In this document: one piece after another, positions 37,201 to 44,152 of the stretch | Numbering within the stretch: the first letter of the stretch is position 1 | Layout: every line of letters begins with the position of its first letter | Assembly: GCA_025454925.1 (NCBI GenBank) | Contig: JALONM010000007.1 | Span: 58,220-122,219, forward strand | Length of the DNA stretch: 64,000 nucleotides | From: Cytophagaceae bacterium | GTDB lineage: Bacteria > Bacteroidota > Bacteroidia > Cytophagales > Cytophagaceae | Direction of reading: 5' to 3' | The notes under the pieces: generated by a model | Told to the model about the DNA's origin: nothing | Databases searched by the model: none | What the model saw: only the letters and a program-made list of their open reading frames with translations | Translations under genes and position numbers: made by a program

Positions 37201-39911
37201 TAAGGTCCATTGAAATTGGTGTTCACGCTGGTTTGTTCACTACCGGCGGTGGCATCACCAGTGCGTCCTGCCCCTCCCGAACCTCCGAGGTCTCGCCATG
37301 CGGAACCATCCCAACGTGCGACGCCAAAGTTAGCGAAGCTCGCTGTATTGCAACTGCCGGAAGCGTTGTACGATAAACGCACCTGGCCACTGGCAGTGCC
37401 CGATTCCTTCTGCATCATCCAATACTCACAAGTACTAACCGAGGAAATGCTGGCATCCCTGGATGCCACGCTGTACGGAGGATCCGGACTCACATCAAAA
37501 TATTCGATGCGATGTATGTCGGTACCTGTGCCTCCAATGGTAGAATAAATCGTGGCTGGACGGTATCGGGTATTTTTTCCAACAGGAAATATTAAAGTAC
37601 CAGCTCCGGTATAGCGCAAGGGTGCGTGAATAAAGCTATTGGCGCTGGCTCCCGAATGGGTAAGACCTGAGCCGAAGGTTACATGATTCGTACTATTTCC
37701 GACCACTTTTCCGTTTGAAAAGGTAAATCTATAATTGACTAAAATTGGAGTATTTAAAGTAAGGTTGGCAGCACTTTTACTCATTTGCATTTCGTAAAAA
37801 TCTTCTGGTCCGTTCAGGCAGGAAAGTGTTGTAGCGCCCCCTGAAAAGATTACTTTGGAGTTCTGTGAATTAAATCCACGGTTGGTGGCAACTAAGGCAT
37901 TGTTGATCCAGTTACCATATAGTTGAACGGTAGAACTCTGCGCATGAAATTCTGCATCTTCCCGTAATTCAAGATATGAGCCAATAGTCACCACAGAAGT
38001 ACCAGCAAAAAATCGTTTCACATTGCTTGTCCCTGATGGAGCTCCTACTACCAATTCATATTGAAGTGTTAGATTAAAATTATTGGTATAGAACGTACAT
38101 GTCCGGCCAGGAATATTATCTCCGTTTACATACAGGGCATTGCAAGTAACATCTCCCTGCATGTAGGTATTGTTAGCGTTACCAGCAATTACAAATACCG
38201 TGTTGTAGGTATAGCCCGGTATATTTTGAGATGCATTCCACTTATTGAGAATTAATGCCCCTACCAAAAAATCACTTCCGGCTGTTATGGTAAATGGATT
38301 ATTTCCATCAAAATACATGTCCTGCCAGCCGTCGGAGGCCAGCAGCGTACCTCCCATGGTGTACAAGATATTCTGAACACCGGTCGTTTGTTTAATCGAG
38401 GTGGTAAAGCCTGCGTATGCACATCGCAAGTTATAAAAGCGCATGCTGTAGGTTTCACCATCGTTCACTTTAACAGTAGAATTTCCTTCTACCTCTACGG
38501 TTGAATTTCGGTATACAAAATAATTCAGGGCACTGTTGTTGGCATCAAAAAACGCATACGTTCCATCGTACGTTGAGGTAAGCGTCATGGTGCGATTGTC
38601 GGCGAGGTTGGAGTTATGACTTATATCAAATGCTTTTCTGCTTTCTATATATAAACTCCGCAATTTAAAATTTCCGGAGGTGGAGGGTTTAACCACTACG
38701 GAATCAGTCGCTGGGCCACTCACTCTGAAATTAGGCAATACCGCATTGGTGTAGGGTGTAAACCTGAAAATAGAATTATTAGGAGTACTGGGTTGTCCGA
38801 ACCGAACGGTGCCTCCTGCAGAATTTACTACACCTGCCGTGCCACAAACATTAAAGTCACTCAAGGATGCAGAGTTGGGTCGATAGAGTTGTATGTTTCC
38901 ATCTGCCTGATAAAAAATTGAATTGGCCACATCGTTAATTCTGAATGTTTCAGTATTGCTGGCAGTATTTCCTAAATTTAAATTGAGGGTACCGTTGTAT
39001 AAATTAAATAGGAAGGGGTGTGCCGTAGAGGTTCTATAGGTAATGCCCTGGTACACATTTATGGTTCCATTGTGCTGAATAAGTTCGGGAACGATCCCTC
39101 CTACCTGTTCGTATCGAATTCCGTTGGGAGCGGCACCATTGGTGCTGCCTACGGTAACGGCTCCGGAAAGCAATTCTAAGCGGCCTTGCAGCACCAGCAT
39201 AGAAGCCGATTGTGCGAAGTTGATCGCACCGTTGTTGTCGATACGAATGATTGAATTTTGATTGATGGTAAAATTCGCACTTGGATTTACATTGTGTGTG
39301 GCACCTGATGCCGCCATGCGATAAGTGCCCTGAGTAAGGGTAAACGTGCCGCCGTTAAAATTGGCAAAAAAGGTTGCCGTGTTGATGGATGCAATGGCGG
39401 TTTTGGAAGATTTATTTATTGTCCAGCTAAACAGATTCCAGGTTCCTGAGCCGGATACAGAAATGTCGCTTCCCCCATTCAGGGTTAGCAATACATAATC
39501 GTTGGCGTCGTAGAAAAAATTAATGGAACCGTTATTGATAATACCGCCGGCCACGGTAAGGCCATGTATGCGCGAAGCATTGCTTTGGTAACGGAATACG
39601 CCTCCGTTGTCGATGTTTAATCCTCCTGAAATGGTAAGCGTGTAGGAACCAACATTGTTGTACTCCAATATGCCTAAGTTATAAACGGTTATGTTAGCAC
39701 AATTGGAATTGGCATTGATAAGGATATTGTGGCATACAAATACATTGTCTCCGGTCTGAGGAAAAGTACCGGTATTAGTGGCAACTCCACAACCAACGGT
39801 AGACCAGATGCTGGGATCATTCCAGTTACCTGAAGAGCGCGAATAATAAGTAGTCTGAGCAAAAATCAGCGTATTTCCAAGTAGAAAAAATAGTATTGCG
39901 ATTATCCTCAT
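28257..39911 (-). CDS. Giant adhesin-like surface protein, T9SS type B sorting domain
   Basis: 3,884 residues, signal peptide to 19 (NTLIFAQ). Residues about 20-870 are a beta-rich region, perhaps a beta-helix, starting TYYSRSSGNWNDPSIW. Then follow Ig-like CHU_C-type domains (FCTGNTVLLTS) and a three-fold module, each of about 600 residues: a LamG/concanavalin-like domain (IRLDGTDDYLAAP, near 1082, 1689 and 2287), an Ig-like part, and a PA14-like domain (VYGNGTWN, near 1352, 1952 and 2552). A fourth PA14-like domain is near 2869 and a DNRLRE-like carbohydrate-binding domain at about 3037-3150. After more Ig-like domains the protein ends with the gliding-motility-associated C-terminal domain (FSPNQDGVNDAW, then LDRWGNLVYE), the type B signal. 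It probably binds polysaccharides at the surface. It heads the five-gene operon. Confidence 0.88.
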   Translation of the reverse strand: MRIIAILFFLLGNTLIFAQTTYYSRSSGNWNDPSIWSTVGCGVATNTGTFPQTGDNVFVCHNILINANSNCANITVYNLGILEYNNVGSYTLTISGGLNIDNGGVFRYQSNASRIHGLTVAGGIINNGSINFFYDANDYVLLTLNGGSDISVSGSGTWNLFSWTINKSSKTAIASINTATFFANFNGGTFTLTQGTYRMAASGATHNVNPSANFTINQNSIIRIDNNGAINFAQSASMLVLQGRLELLSGAVTVGSTNGAAPNGIRYEQVGGIVPELIQHNGTINVYQGITYRTSTAHPFLFNLYNGTLNLNLGNTASNTETFRINDVANSIFYQADGNIQLYRPNSASLSDFNVCGTAGVVNSAGGTVRFGQPSTPNNSIFRFTPYTNAVLPNFRVSGPATDSVVVKPSTSGNFKLRSLYIESRKAFDISHNSNLADNRTMTLTSTYDGTYAFFDANNSALNYFVYRNSTVEVEGNSTVKVNDGETYSMRFYNLRCAYAGFTTSIKQTTGVQNILYTMGGTLLASDGWQDMYFDGNNPFTITAGSDFLVGALILNKWNASQNIPGYTYNTVFVIAGNANNTYMQGDVTCNALYVNGDNIPGRTCTFYTNNFNLTLQYELVVGAPSGTSNVKRFFAGTSVVTIGSYLELREDAEFHAQSSTVQLYGNWINNALVATNRGFNSQNSKVIFSGGATTLSCLNGPEDFYEMQMSKSAANLTLNTPILVNYRFTFSNGKVVGNSTNHVTFGSGLTHSGASANSFIHAPLRYTGAGTLIFPVGKNTRYRPATIYSTIGGTGTDIHRIEYFDVSPDPPYSVASRDASISSVSTCEYWMMQKESGTASGQVRLSYNASGSCNTASFANFGVARWDGSAWRDLGGSGGAGRTGDATAGSEQTSVNTNFNGPYTHCVETGPTITPGGPTTFCTGNTVLLTSSAGPNYLWSTGATTQSITVSASGNYTVTVSGLISSPVAVTVISAPAAPVASPVSICENTSATLTASGSPNDYNWYTSSSGGVPLGTGASFTTPILSSSTTYYVSSFSGSCESLTRTAVPVNVRTKPTLTTNVSSTFSCGNTVLTALTSGIGNAIRLDGTDDYLAAPSGVYFNADYTIEAWVNLKSLTANQRLLDFGNAAASDNVIIDLTGGAGGRLRFITYKGATPRILQVPISYTPLTLNNWNHIACRIKDSTGTIFINGDSIVSGLLFPGQNVVSTLNYFGRSNTGGHPYAQIDIDEVRIWNTPRTGSQIRANFSSSVAFGNPAIISYLRMEEGTGAVTDDDVFATNTILWNGALWIGNGAPVDVTYNWTPVSGLATTNTRTVLASPTINTTYTVTATYLPGCSNNAAITTNVVAPGDPSVYGNGIWNVYGYKVWNQTSYAGYYTSNPLNIDTKNDWNRSLSPSTAATYQGCTIDTNNFSLSAKRTNFTPGIYEIQVNTNDDSIFVLVDDTLKYKAFTVYNTNRSVWIGTLNATRRVNISMIDFFQAGELVVNFNPVSAPAFSAGSVATSQVLCHANDPAPFTSLAPASGCFIDAYQWQDSVAGGNWTDIAGATLATFNPGVISQTTWYRRKVIDDCYRVGYSNVLEATFQNPLAPSLSGATAFCGTSAISLTASGTEPFFDWYTTPTGGTALFTGSVYSNPALASTTTFYVTSRVGSCESTSRTPITVTINPKPVVSIPSECITEGLRAEVSGADYALDFDGVADYATISNPNLINAGDFTIEAWVKMKSYQSWSALYDFGNGTDADNIILNLSQGTSGRPQAMIYNGFQHHLPAKFDTIPLNQWTHVAFVLRADTGRIYLNGKKVAEDYIALPTNVPRTQNYIGRSSWNNDHSDVLIDQFRIWNYSRTTAQLRAAMNQNLSTAPGLVYNFTMNEGTGVSTSDLVASEVMSLNGVSWNQTSAPTGFTYTWSPSATLSSASDWITYPHTQLSQTYKVVVESAAGCKDSSTVSVNAVPGDTSVYGNGTWNFYCFNRNFETYNGYFTRSALSFNTDTIFPIYTTPSVATGYQGCQTKEDFGIKARRTGFVPGKYSIDILAHDDHVFLSVDGVEVFKHEGCCDAHMGAWTGCLTATSEVECKMYDYFLAGYWHFVFNKIDFTGGAITGNQTICYNTLPAAFTSLSLPDGCGTISYQWQDSLPGMSWNSIAGAIGLTYAPPVLTQTTYYRRVATDQVGQTAASNVVAVLVDNPGTATAADVTICGGYTASFTASGAPGTYRWYDAPSAGTLLYSGNPFTPLATVSDSIYLVVYNGTCEGPSSLVKLIVSGKAPDVSFDKPTYCSTDLIVPNVDGTSNGIQFDGIDDYVQMVPGVYFNGDFTFEAWVHASRFSIRERLLDFGNGSPGDNVIISVNEDYDNAITVKIYQGFAQSSILQSKAIHPYLNNWMHVAYTQSGTIGSIYINGVLSSSGPMLAPLNVVRNQNYLGRNSFWGNPYFQGKLDDVRIWNFARPQADIISNMSVAISPMAAGLMHYWNCNEISGTTITDTRSANNGTLVNGTTFAPGAPLGYSYQWTSTANVSAPTDFAVKISPPVASTYQLLVNNAGCKDSASVLVNPVVAADTAVYGNGTWTSYVYEGFNFDALHGYYQQADLNFNSNNSYNSTLSPSTATGYLGCDVDQQYNSQLIRRTNFTDGIYRLDVLSHDDDLLIRIDNDTVLWHHGCCDSHPSLWVGRLGPASKVDVQLKNRGGVNYLIFTLSPDTPPTLLPGTISANQVVCPGQQPDTLRNTLLASGCSGVNYQWQDSIASGTWTDIAGAIDTFYRPPVLAQTTWFRRVAMDACAQDTFTAAIQITVSVQAVPTASGRSLCMPSSVILVAQGGVNYSWFDAPSAGTLLSSDDSLSTPLVATDTYFYVSNTDAAGCVSARVPVLVEVLPSPPGDTSVFGPNRWNAYVFSGYNFDSYYGYYEINSLSFNIADYYSSLGAPSDYSGYTGCVVPADLHSTRFKRQGFTSSVYRIDFPAHDNRIELWIDGRQVFVDTLFGVPNYNAWTGALNSTSQVEVRLRESFGPTTLQCFILPVVTALPPVVLGDVNKDTIFCESGIPDAFYSTKEIPAHKDAFVFEGNQTTNYGSDVLLRCKTTSGTLNRYSFVTFDMAGIAGPVESAFIRIQAVSSGGNEKHQLLGVYEMTDTIWSESAVNFTNRPGRSALIDTVRVYEDERILSLEVSDYLNANLSANRRYVSFAFEMIGIGINVIQFYSRESSVNPIRLVVNQSASPCFTTIQWQEDAQCTGVWSDIAGAQSDTYQPAAPISQRTCYRKYISDACGRSDTSNVIVVSIDSLTISGALTGSNVVCRNAGSVTLTLNGYRSDQFTWQRSFDNLSFATIPGTNPSLSVNNLNDTAWYRVIAQNGICLKDTSSAFQLNAVESDAGNASNDTLVCEGGTATAYLANLRGNVLKWESSTTNFASVTNLGNSNDSLQVTVTQAQQVRAIVRLGSCPADTSLPISISMNPIPNLVLTNPDPVCSPSSTDLTDPLWRAGSDPGLTISYWQDATAQNALINPSAVSVSGTYYIKGEDAIACAAVQSITVQVDPVPVIAVTNPSARCAPYTVNLTDPAWVLGSDAGLNYSYFTDAGATVPVASPASVATSGTYYLVGTTLNACADTVPVTVQVYPAPAYSLSSELRLLKGNNSATLAITGHSDPISEWQWSLDDFQAHSSILSNTTSAHQLTNVSDSSWYRVVLATSNCGNYPTLSIPVRVYRPMQFRLPDTIQVYKNLPYQASVSLLGTVSFQDPYTLAAYEDTLWSTPLGSMQLASTGLFTYFPPANYLGLDSIDFQICATDLSMPYCASHRIYFEVIEKPKEPGPLEVYTSFSPNQDGVNDAWVIRNIEFFPDNTVRILDRWGNLVYEAQGYDNEQVVWSGEGRKGKLPDDTYYFVLEVNDKIEKTGYVVLKR

Positions 39912-40105
39912 ATCACCAATCGATTCGGCCCAACAGCATGTACCGTAGTACTATGGTTGAATTCTTTATATACGAAAAAAGTAATTGGGGAGTTGCTTAC
40001 TTTATCGAGCGACCATTTATTTAACTCGCTGAAATACAATATTATAATTTTTTTGACGAATACATTTATCCGGAGGTATTTTTTTAGGGAGGCTCAAGGT
40101 ATTTT

Positions 40106-40489
40106 TTACCAAAGAGTACCCGACTGCCACCAGGCACTCCAGTAAGGAACGAATATACAGAGGCCTAGCAGGGCACTGAACGTCGAAATAAGCAATACCG
40201 CCCCCGCAGAAAGATCTTTTATTTGTCCAATGCGTGGATCATAGTTGGGCTGAACATAGTCGCACAATCGCTCCAAGGCCGTATTGACCATTTCCATGGA
40301 CAAAACCATACCTATGCAAAGAATGACCAACATCATTTCAACGGCAGTAATGTTGAATACCAATGCCTGTATAAGTACCAAAACAGCGACGCAGGATTGT
40401 ATGCGGAAATTATTTTCCTTCCACATACACTGACAACCTTTCCAGGCATAGCCAAGGGATTTTTTAAATTTCAAAAAGTCTGGCCACAT
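40106..40489 (-). CDS. dgkA: Diacylglycerol kinase family protein
   Basis: 127 residues, the length of bacterial DgkA, with three membrane helices. The family motif is clear: MEMVNTALERLCDYVQP, then IGQIKDLSAGAVLL. The glutamate and asparagine of the E-x-x-N-T-x-x-E motif that bind metal-ATP are kept. The family phosphorylates diacylglycerol or, in many bacteria, undecaprenol at the inner membrane. It overlaps the DUF1361 gene by 26 bases and is the last gene of its operon. Confidence 0.9.
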   Translation of the reverse strand: MWPDFLKFKKSLGYAWKGCQCMWKENNFRIQSCVAVLVLIQALVFNITAVEMMLVILCIGMVLSMEMVNTALERLCDYVQPNYDPRIGQIKDLSAGAVLLISTFSALLGLCIFVPYWSAWWQSGTLW

Positions 40490-41120
40490 GATCTCGTTTA
40501 AATTTTATGTACACCACAATCATACAGGTCAGCATGATGGAAAAGGAACCTGTCATGAGAATCGCCCGGGCATCGTCTAAAAAGAACCAGGCATTCTCCA
40601 ACACCACCGACGGACGAACAAATAAATCCCAACTGTTAAACCTGAGTATTCTTCCCATAAATATACCATAACCGATGAGAGCATTCAACCCAAACAGAAC
40701 AGGGACCATCCAGCGATGCAACAAATCGATTTGACAAGCTTGTGCCCAGCGCTCGATGGAGCGCACCCACATCCAGATGCCCGCCAATGCAAATGAAAAT
40801 AAGAGCAGGGCATCGTACCAGAGTGGTATGGATGATCGTGATTTTAAATGTATGATGTCGGTGATGAGGTAAGGTGCATTGGGTAAAAATAATACCCAAA
40901 TAAAACATAAGCCAAGGTACCATCTTTTAGAAACATAAGGCAGTAACCAGGAAATAAAAAGGGGCACCATGGCCAGAAATAAATTCCAAAGCAGAAATAC
41001 ATAATACCAGGAATTTGAATAGGATATGCGATAGAGTAGCAATGCGGAACACGAAGCGGTTGTCCAGGCCAGCATACTAAAATCTGTGCCGGGACTGGAA
41101 ACATTAGAGGTGGTATTCAT
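40464..41120 (-). CDS. DUF1361 membrane protein
   Basis: 218 residues with about six or seven hydrophobic helices. The DUF1361 core motif is present: WVLFLPNAPYLITDIIHL followed by PLWYDALLLFSFALAG, then YGIFMGRILRFNSWD. An inner-membrane protein of unknown role. Its 3' end overlaps dgkA by 26 bases, which implies translational coupling. Confidence 0.82.
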   Translation of the reverse strand: MNTTSNVSSPGTDFSMLAWTTASCSALLLYRISYSNSWYYVFLLWNLFLAMVPLFISWLLPYVSKRWYLGLCFIWVLFLPNAPYLITDIIHLKSRSSIPLWYDALLLFSFALAGIWMWVRSIERWAQACQIDLLHRWMVPVLFGLNALIGYGIFMGRILRFNSWDLFVRPSVVLENAWFFLDDARAILMTGSFSIMLTCMIVVYIKFKRDHVARLFEI

Positions 41121-41179
41121 GGTGTAGTAGTGTGTTTACTTTTTGAAAATGAATTCATTTTTTTTTGAATAGATGGTCA

Positions 41180-41941
41180 TCAGGCCGTGCGATTATTTTC
41201 GGTGAGCAGAACAGAAAGTCGCGTTTTTTTTCTTTCACACATCCATTCGATCTGATGCATACTTTTGGCAAAAATTTGAAAGGATTCTTGCATAAATCTA
41301 GAATACGAATAGCCTCCGGATTTAAAAACGGAACGGTGTGAAAACCATACCAGCTGAGTAGCTCCCAACAAAAGCAAGGCTCGCAGCACATGAATACACT
41401 CCCGTTTCCACGCACTCCGCTCTGAGTAAAACTGTGCCAGGCCTTGCGACTGAAAAAGTATATGTTGTTCTTCGTCTATCAGTATGTTGGTGCAGATTTG
41501 TTTTAATACTCCCGAACGGGTGCCGTATAGCAAGGCGTGATAAAAACTACTGGCCATGATTTCTGCGGTCAGCAAAACAGAAACGGACACTTCTAACCCT
41601 CCTGGTTTTCGGAGGATTCGAAAAATCGAATCCTCCCAATGGCTTTTGAGGCGCGGAATCTGATGCATATCCATCCACTTTCCCAATTCTTCAGAATGCC
41701 TGTTTTCTTCTTTTACAAAATGATGAAGTGCTTCGGCATAGCTTTTATCATTTCTCTGTTTGGAAAAATTATCTGCTTTGGCTAATAAACTTCGGGCTTC
41801 CGAACTTTCTCCTTTCTGAAATACTTGTATTGCCTTCGTAATGGCTCGCCGTTCCTTTTCAGTTAATACATAATTTTCTTTCCAATGTATATAGGGACGA
41901 TTGGTTTTAAAATGCAGTGCCCAGTTTTCAAATGTTTTCAT
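41180..41941 (-). CDS. Ferritin-like diiron-domain protein
   Basis: 253 residues from Met at 41,941 (MKTFENWALHF); the frame is open to 42,013, but that start would lie further inside the upstream gene. It is mainly helical, and the spacing of acidic and histidine residues fits a four-helix diiron bundle: FVKEENRHSEELG, then a glutamate in LLTAEIMASSFYHALLYG, then ILIDEEQHILFQ. Related ferritin-like proteins are oxidases, hydroxylases or iron proteins; no substrate can be named. It overlaps the stop of the upstream membrane protein by 14 bases. The C-terminal 60 residues (WFSHRSVFKSGGYSYSRFM) are not typical of ferritins. Confidence 0.65.
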   Translation of the reverse strand: MKTFENWALHFKTNRPYIHWKENYVLTEKERRAITKAIQVFQKGESSEARSLLAKADNFSKQRNDKSYAEALHHFVKEENRHSEELGKWMDMHQIPRLKSHWEDSIFRILRKPGGLEVSVSVLLTAEIMASSFYHALLYGTRSGVLKQICTNILIDEEQHILFQSQGLAQFYSERSAWKRECIHVLRALLLLGATQLVWFSHRSVFKSGGYSYSRFMQESFQIFAKSMHQIEWMCERKKTRLSVLLTENNRTA

Positions 41942-42332
41942 AGGATGGTGAATCGTTTGATGGTTTCGTTTGATTTTCGGATGGATTGTTTTGAGCAAAA
42001 AAGTAATACGCAAAACATGCCGTTGAATATTGTATCAGGCATATTGCGTAGAGATATTCAGTTAACACGTTCCAATGCCATACCAATAGGGTGCCCAGCA
42101 CGCTTGGTAGAATAGTGAAGAAGTATCGTGAATCGGAGTCTTTACAAGGCATGTTCGGGATCCATAACAGCCCCAGAAAAAGCACATGGGCCGGTGTAAT
42201 AAATAGCACGGAAATCAATGTCAGACTGAGAATGAACAAGATGTGATGGTTCAATAAACTCAGCAGCACCAGAGACATGAGCACACTGCTCAGCATGGTT
42301 TTGGCAGCCTTAGAAAGAAAGGAGTGGTTCAT
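41928..42332 (-). CDS. Unknown small membrane protein
   Basis: 134 residues with four hydrophobic segments (about 12-30, 31-58, 68-88 and 90-112) and a hydrophilic tail rich in Asn, Ser and Pro. No family recognised. It lies 40 bases after the DUF4153 gene and overlaps the ferritin-like gene by 14 bases, so it belongs to the same operon; the reading frame is supported by that coupling. Confidence 0.55.
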   Translation of the reverse strand: MNHSFLSKAAKTMLSSVLMSLVLLSLLNHHILFILSLTLISVLFITPAHVLFLGLLWIPNMPCKDSDSRYFFTILPSVLGTLLVWHWNVLTEYLYAICLIQYSTACFAYYFFAQNNPSENQTKPSNDSPSYENI

Positions 42333-42372
42333 ATCTACTCTTGATTGGAATGTAAAACTTACTGGTGCCGCA

Positions 42373-43794
42373 TTATTGAACTGAAATTACTTCTGTGGAA
42401 GTTCGAGTGGCGGTTTCCTTTTCTCTGAATTGCTGATAGGCCTGGCAGGCTTGTAGTATGGAGGCTTGGTTCCAGGTAAATTCATGCCACGATCGTTCTC
42501 TTTTCATAACCAACCTGGTCCAATCCTCCAGATAGTTTTGCTGAACTTGGGTATATGCCTGCGGATGCGCCATGGCATCTTCTACCAAAGCAGGCAGTGC
42601 AGCGTTGCCTAGACTAAGTACGTAGTTGCGATCGGTGGTTCGTGCATTTTGAAGATTGAACTGTGCAATGTACGTATCCCAGGATATAGAGAAGAATACA
42701 AATAATACGATGAGTACATTCCAGGCATTGGACCTGAGCAGGTACCATACATTTTTATTTTTAAAACACATCCAGGCTGTAAACAACAAGCCCATCAGGC
42801 ATACCAGAATATAGGCATATACACCCAGTCGCTTGTAAGTAAGTCCGTATTCGATTACATATAAAGAATTTTTTTGAAGTGATAACAGAGCCATCCAGAC
42901 ATGCTGGGCAATCCAACCGTACAGCAATAATTGGATGCGACGGTATGAAGGCGTTTGTGAAATACCCAGTATCGAAAGCGTCACTATCAATACCACTGCC
43001 AGAAGAATGCTTACAATGGATGAATTGACGCTTTGGTGTAAAAAATCGGAATACGACACTTCTGCAGGTATGGAACTAAAGAACAAGAAGTAGGTATCGG
43101 TGCTGTTGAGGGCGAGCAGCATAAGGTTGAGACCAGCCAGTACGATGATGGATGCCAATACCAATGCCGGCGCAATCACTGCAGTGGTGCTGCTCCGTCG
43201 CCATTGCGCATCCAACTCTGTAAGCAGGCCTAGTGTACGCGGGTTGCTCAGTGCCCAGGCTACCCAGGTGCTTACCAGGATAAACAACAAGGCAGGCAAG
43301 GATATTTCGGGAAAAGGAATGTTGGATATGACCAGTGCAAACAAAGGATTGGAAGACCTGTAGTATAACAGGGCCAACACCAGCAGGGCCAAACTTAGCA
43401 AGACTGTGGTAATGGTGGTGCCCGAAAATTTAGAAGTCGTCTGTGACTTATAGTGCATCCAGGACAGCGGGACGCTGAGTAAGGAGTGTATGCTGTGCAA
43501 GGAAGAAAATAGTAAAGAGGCTTGAGGGTAGTGCAATTGCACCATGAGCAGCAACCAAGTACTGAAGAGCAACACCGAAGTGCCGAATTGCCCCCAATAA
43601 AAAACAGAAAGCGCACTAAGAGAGGCCATGCCGAATAAAGCCCAGGAAGTCTTTTCAAAGGACTTCCTGAGGGTGAGCAGCACAATAAGCATGGCGAGGA
43701 CCTGGGCGATCAGCACATTTAAGCCGGGCTGTTCCTGATAGAATAAATACCAGGAAATCAAACCCATAGAGAACGATAAAGTAATTTTATTCAT
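42373..43794 (-). CDS. DUF4153/DUF4173 polytopic membrane protein
   Basis: 473 residues with about 11-12 membrane helices. The C-terminal half has the family course VSYSDFLHQSVNSSIVSI, then QHVWMALLSLQKNSLYVIEYGLTYKRLGVY, here split over the conserved GLTYKRLGVY loop, then NAWNVLIVLFVFFSISWD. A soluble stretch follows from about 385. Function unknown. It is the first gene of the operon, directly behind two palindromes at 43,800 and 43,868. Confidence 0.75.
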   Translation of the reverse strand: MNKITLSFSMGLISWYLFYQEQPGLNVLIAQVLAMLIVLLTLRKSFEKTSWALFGMASLSALSVFYWGQFGTSVLLFSTWLLLMVQLHYPQASLLFSSLHSIHSLLSVPLSWMHYKSQTTSKFSGTTITTVLLSLALLVLALLYYRSSNPLFALVISNIPFPEISLPALLFILVSTWVAWALSNPRTLGLLTELDAQWRRSSTTAVIAPALVLASIIVLAGLNLMLLALNSTDTYFLFFSSIPAEVSYSDFLHQSVNSSIVSILLAVVLIVTLSILGISQTPSYRRIQLLLYGWIAQHVWMALLSLQKNSLYVIEYGLTYKRLGVYAYILVCLMGLLFTAWMCFKNKNVWYLLRSNAWNVLIVLFVFFSISWDTYIAQFNLQNARTTDRNYVLSLGNAALPALVEDAMAHPQAYTQVQQNYLEDWTRLVMKRERSWHEFTWNQASILQACQAYQQFREKETATRTSTEVISVQ

Positions 43795-43799
43795 AAAGC

Positions 43800-43816
43800 A
43801 CTTTGTATTATAAAGT
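43800..43816. promoter_or_regulatory. Palindromic operator-like site 1
   Basis: ACTTTGTATTATAAAGT, a 17-base palindrome with one mismatched pair, ending 5 bases from the DUF4153 start codon. It shares the arms ACTTT-AAAGT with site 2. Confidence 0.45.
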
Positions 43817-43867
43817 ATATACGCACGCGTAAATGGTTTATTGTACTGAGTGCAAATAAAAATAAAG

Positions 43868-43886
43868 TACTTTGCATTTCAAAGTA
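43868..43886. promoter_or_regulatory. Palindromic operator-like site 2
   Basis: TACTTTGCATTTCAAAGTA, a 19-base palindrome with one mismatched pair. The centre is 69 bases from that of site 1. TACTTTG also resembles the Bacteroidota -7 box, so a regulator here would compete directly with polymerase. Confidence 0.45.
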
Positions 43887-43967
43887 AAATTTAGATATGA
43901 CCTATTTTACCTGTATAATCCCCGTTTCTCCTATTCAATCAACCTTGGAGGTAGGTGCCGTGCTACT

Positions 43968-44072
43968 TTGCGTGAGGGACAGAGTGGAAAGCCCGGTGGC
44001 GCTAGTAGCGCCACCGGCTTGCAAGGATGGCCCGACCCAGTGGCGCTGAAGGCGCCACGAAGGGGCACGCCC
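43968..44072 (+). ncRNA. Structured intergenic element, copy 1 (Flavo-1-like)
   Basis: About 105 bases, much richer in G and C than its surroundings. The conserved frame is TTGCGTGAGGGA-AGAGTGGA, then AAGCC - hairpin - GGCTTGCAA-GAT-GCCCG, then a second hairpin and GGGCACGCCC. Hairpin 1 is GGTGGCGCT-AGT-AGCGCCACC (9 bp), hairpin 2 GTGGCGC-TGAAG-GCGCCAC. Copy 2 (57,604-57,735) keeps the frame and changes the hairpin sequences and lengths. The frame resembles the Flavo-1 RNA motif as I know it (GATAG-TGGAAA-CC ... GG-TTGCAACGATAGC). There is no known function. Confidence 0.6.
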
Positions 44073-44152
44073 TAATGGTAAACTCGAGTTTAGGTATTGA
44101 GTTTGATAAAAATTCTTGCGGGAAGCGCTCTGATGCAGCGCTTGCGGATACA

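Larger units (their letters stand above)
43795..44152. other. 358-base intergenic region, no gene
   Basis: It contains the two DUF4153-operon palindromes, the Flavo-1-like element and a short hairpin AAGCGCT-CTGATGC-AGCGCTT (44,123-44,143) just after the RDD gene stop. The hairpin lacks a T-run on the minus strand, so it is at best a weak end signal. Confidence 0.6.
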
